DNA from: an uncultured Acetatifactor sp.
Lineage (GTDB): Bacteria > Bacillota > Clostridia > Lachnospirales > Lachnospiraceae
Assembly: GCA_910577235.1 (NCBI GenBank)
Contig: CAJTMX010000003.1
Location: 1-64,000, forward strand
Direction: 5' to 3'
DNA: 64,000 nt
Made by a program: the position numbers and the translations under genes. Of the stretch, positions 63,267 to 64,000 are shown in pieces (the first letter of the stretch is position 1; each line of letters opens with the position of its first letter). A model generated the notes under the pieces. The model saw only the letters and a list, made by a program, of their open reading frames with translations. It was not told the DNA's origin and did not search any database.

Positions 63267-64000
63267 TCATTGACCTGGCAACGGATAATTTTTCAGATCC
63301 GGCAGTTCGTCTCTGGTGATCACATGCTCATGCTCATATACCCTTTTCAGCATATCCTCTTCGGTATACTGCTCGCTCAGAAGGAGCAGCTGCTTGTTCT
63401 TGGTGACAAATTCACCGCCCCAGGTACAGAAAGATCCCCACATGGACCCGTCTCTGATGGCCAGATCCGGGTCAAACAGACAGCCGTTCTCTGACAGAAT
63501 GATCATTTTTCTGGCGTCGGTATACTCCAGCACCTCCAGATATTTGGAAGTCTGCGGCGTATACACACGCTCGCCGGGATAGATATCTTCTCCGATGATA
63601 TCCACGTATTCATCGCCGGGATACCAGTCCTTATCCTGACCGTTCCACACCCATATCAGATTGTTCAGTCCATGGTGGTTGACCAGCCTGTCATACATCA
63701 AAATATATAATTGTTTGTACGCCTCCGGCCCGGAGTTGCCCCACCAGAACCATCCGCCCCCCGCCTCATGCAGAGGTCTCCACAACACGGGCACATCCGC
63801 CTCCTGCAAGATCAGCAGCTGCTCCGCTATGGCATCGATATCCGCCACCAGCAGATCGTATCCCTCCTGATCCTTGCCGCCCATGATCTTGGACAGATTA
63901 ATGTTGGTGTGCTCTTTATAGAAAGTGGAATACCAGTTTCCCGTAATGTACTTCTCCGGCGTGGTCCAGTGCCAGCAAAACGTGACGATCCCGCCCCTCT
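63267..64000 (-). CDS. GH26 beta-mannanase-type glycoside hydrolase, 5' end beyond window
   Basis: The visible 243 C-terminal residues stay open to the window edge and include CWHWTTPEKY, WRPLHEAGGGWFWWG with the acid/base Glu, LIWVWNGQDKDWYPGD and ILSENGCLFDP with the nucleophile Glu. This is the GH26 pattern, mostly beta-1,4-mannanases. Whether a signal peptide is present cannot be seen. It is the most upstream gene visible of the mannan operon. The GH130 phosphorylase at the other end supports mannan as the substrate. Confidence 0.88.
   Translation of the reverse strand, partial: RGGIVTFCWHWTTPEKYITGNWYSTFYKEHTNINLSKIMGGKDQEGYDLLVADIDAIAEQLLILQEADVPVLWRPLHEAGGGWFWWGNSGPEAYKQLYILMYDRLVNHHGLNNLIWVWNGQDKDWYPGDEYVDIIGEDIYPGERVYTPQTSKYLEVLEYTDARKMIILSENGCLFDPDLAIRDGSMWGSFCTWGGEFVTKNKQLLLLSEQYTEEDMLKRVYEHEHVITRDELPDLKNYPLPGQ

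Overview
The window looks like a chromosomal segment from an anaerobic gut Firmicute, most likely a member of the Lachnospiraceae. This is inferred from gene content, because no 16S rRNA gene is present. The evidence is strong Shine-Dalgarno sites, a MecA adaptor, LytTR/GHKL and OmpR-type two-component pairs, a PerR plus reverse-rubrerythrin operon, a YesL/DUF5696/Yip1/NHL carbohydrate cluster, and many minus-strand genes in long tight runs.

Left end (1-1.7 kb): a decayed integration hot spot at a tRNA-Lys(CTT) gene. Two tandem remnants share the same order: small hydrophobic peptide, tyrosine-recombinase remnant, tRNA-derived repeat. The right-hand peptide (951-1037) sits in what reads as an intact Fst/par-type type I toxin-antitoxin module. 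A convergent minus-strand promoter faces it, the two transcripts share a bidirectional terminator, and an 18-bp direct repeat makes the putative antisense RNA complementary to the peptide's start-codon region. This is the strongest candidate in the window for an undescribed system.

1.8-24.3 kb, almost all minus strand: a metallophosphoesterase; a ParB-like/BMP fusion; a Fur-family regulator downstream of a heavy-metal (manganese-type) exporter whose promoter carries a Fur-like operator; a GH3 beta-glucosidase; a LytTR/GHKL two-component system next to a pair of ABC exporter half-transporters; an RlmI-like rRNA methyltransferase; tRNA-Pro; MecA; and a possible operon of histidine kinase, OmpR regulator, DegV protein, pseudouridine synthase, AI-2E-type permease and O-antigen-ligase-like protein.

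24.4-43.3 kb, mixed strands: PerR plus reverse rubrerythrin; an AT-rich ANT(6)-like adenylyltransferase and a short carbamoyltransferase; a chemoreceptor coupled to an FMN-binding lipoprotein with a cre-like site at its promoter; a P-loop kinase behind a broken ABC-F gene; three coupled unknown exported or membrane genes; an AEC permease and cardiolipin synthase; luxS-mtnN; a membrane protein; GtrA; a 2-hydroxyacid dehydrogenase; and a TSCPD protein overlapping a MurG homologue.

43.3-64 kb, all minus strand: a beta-mannan/mannooligosaccharide utilisation locus. From upstream to downstream it encodes a GH26 enzyme (cut by the window edge), YesL, a giant binding protein with sugar-binding-like modules, an ABC permease pair, an NHL/TPR protein, Yip1, DUF5696, a second permease pair, a lipoprotein with three 120-residue repeats, a second solute-binding lipoprotein and a GH130 phosphorylase. 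It ends at a terminator. Beyond that lie a sugar-sensor-like GGDEF protein and a polysaccharide deacetylase. No dedicated ABC ATPase gene is seen, so a shared MsmX-type ATPase elsewhere is inferred.
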